Shown here: one piece after another, positions 21,137-21,653 of the stretch
Numbering within the stretch: position 1 is the first letter of the stretch
Layout of the letters: each line of letters begins with the position of its first letter
Assembly: GCA_001513395.1 (NCBI GenBank)
Contig: LFTP01000024.1
Location: 1-21,653, forward strand
Source: Clostridia bacterium DTU080
Lineage (GTDB): Bacteria > Bacillota > Limnochordia > DTU080
Length of the DNA stretch: 21,653 nucleotides
Direction: 5' to 3'
Translations under genes and position numbers: made by a program
Notes under the pieces: generated by a model
Databases searched by the model: none
Told to the model about the DNA's origin: nothing
What the model saw: the letters and a program-made list of their open reading frames with translations, nothing else

Positions 21137-21653
21137 CGAATGCTACCTCCAGACCGTTAAAGACGGGACCTTCTTTGCAGATACGCTGCCAGATCCAGGA
21201 TTTGTCTCCCGAGGGGCGAATCGGGCAGACGCATGACAGACAGGCACCAACGCCACAGGCCATACGCTCTTCTAGGGAGACCTGACAGCTAAGGCCGCGT
21301 TGTCTACACCACTGTACTACACAGTTCATCATGGGAAGAGGGCCACATGTATAGACTGGCCCGGATCCCGACCAGGATGTCAATAGACCGACGACCTGTC
21401 CGCACTCGCCCCACGAGCCGTCATCGGTTGTCACTTCAGTGACCAGACCCAGCCGCTCGAATTGCTCGACGCAGATGACCTCATCACGGGTCGAAAAACC
21501 CAACATAACGTGGGGGCGCCACCCGAGACTTTGCAGTCTTTGAGCCAAAAAAACGAGGGGGGCAACCCCTAATCCGCCTCCGACAAGTAAGGGCTGCTCA
21601 TGCCGTTGAGGCAGTACAAATCCGCTGCCCAACGGACCCAAGACGTCAACGTC
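21120..21653 (-). CDS. pyrK: dihydroorotate dehydrogenase electron-transfer subunit, C-terminal part
   Basis: The frame continues to the right window edge, so the N-terminal FAD-binding portion is missing and about 177 residues are visible. It opens with DVDVLGPLGSGF, followed by VGGGLGVAPL, YTCGPLPMM in the NAD-binding domain, and a 2Fe-2S ligand set at visible residues 133, 138, 141 and 159 (MACGVGACLSC, then RICKEGPVF). PyrK passes electrons from PyrD FMN through the 2Fe-2S centre and FAD to NAD+. An apparent TTG start at 21641 is inside the protein, not the true start. It overlaps pyrD by 17 nt. Confidence 0.95.
   Translation of the reverse strand, partial: DVDVLGPLGSGFVLPQRHEQPLLVGGGLGVAPLVFLAQRLQSLGWRPHVMLGFSTRDEVICVEQFERLGLVTEVTTDDGSWGECGQVVGLLTSWSGSGPVYTCGPLPMMNCVVQWCRQRGLSCQVSLEERMACGVGACLSCVCPIRPSGDKSWIWQRICKEGPVFNGLEVAFDVLCG

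Noticed and set aside
1..21653. CRISPR arrays, tRNA or rRNA genes, insertion sequences, phage genes
   Set aside because: No regularly spaced repeats, tRNA-like clover-leaf segments, rRNA motifs or transposase/integrase sequences were seen on either strand by eye.

Overview
The window reads as part of a Bacillota (Gram-positive) chromosome, probably from a deep clostridial or limnochordial-type lineage. The evidence is RemA, an RqcH of the YloA type, a class 1B PyrD with PyrK, a small-type PurL, a PurF of the Fe-S type, a PurR-type operator and many GTG/TTG starts with strong GGAGG ribosome sites. A mycobacterial-type integration host factor (MihF) is also present, as in some Clostridia and in Actinobacteria. 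The taxon is inferred from gene content only. No rRNA, tRNA, mobile element or CRISPR array was seen.

Layout from left to right. Positions 1-2250 hold a leftward operon, yicC-mihF-remA-gmk-rpoZ (only the first codons of rpoZ are inside). It is driven by a good sigma-A-type promoter at 2603-2631 and preceded by a leader of about 345 nt with no recognised element. Positions 2656-6262 hold a leftward P-type Ca2+ ATPase (YloB-like) and an exported TPR protein, separated by a large inverted repeat that would hide the ATPase ribosome site. Positions 6353-8119 hold rqcH, the only rightward gene. The set rqcH/yloB/yicC/remA/gmk/rpoZ is the yloA-yloB-yloC-ylzA-gmk-rpoZ block of Bacillus subtilis. Here rqcH is inverted, and the TPR gene and mihF are inserted.

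Positions 8105-17698 hold a tight leftward purine operon, purB-purL-purF-purM-purN-purH-purD. Its promoter (TTGACC, 18 nt, TAAGAT) is preceded by two inverted PurBox-like sites exactly 17 nt apart, the architecture of the B. subtilis PurR operator. Upstream, purE, a DUF58 gene, pyrE, pyrD and pyrK (cut by the window edge) form the end of a leftward pyrimidine operon into which purE has been drawn.

The purine genes cover most of the route from PRPP to IMP, but purK, purC, purS and purQ are missing from the cluster. PurF itself has lost the catalytic Cys of its glutaminase domain (Ser2 instead) and the usual oxyanion-hole Asn (Asp104 instead), while its phosphoribosyltransferase and Fe-S residues are intact. 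A degenerate PurF glutaminase together with absence of the PurQ glutaminase from the cluster is the most interesting signal in the window. It raises the possibility of ammonia-dependent early purine synthesis or of a separate ammonia donor. That is inference and depends on the rest of the genome.
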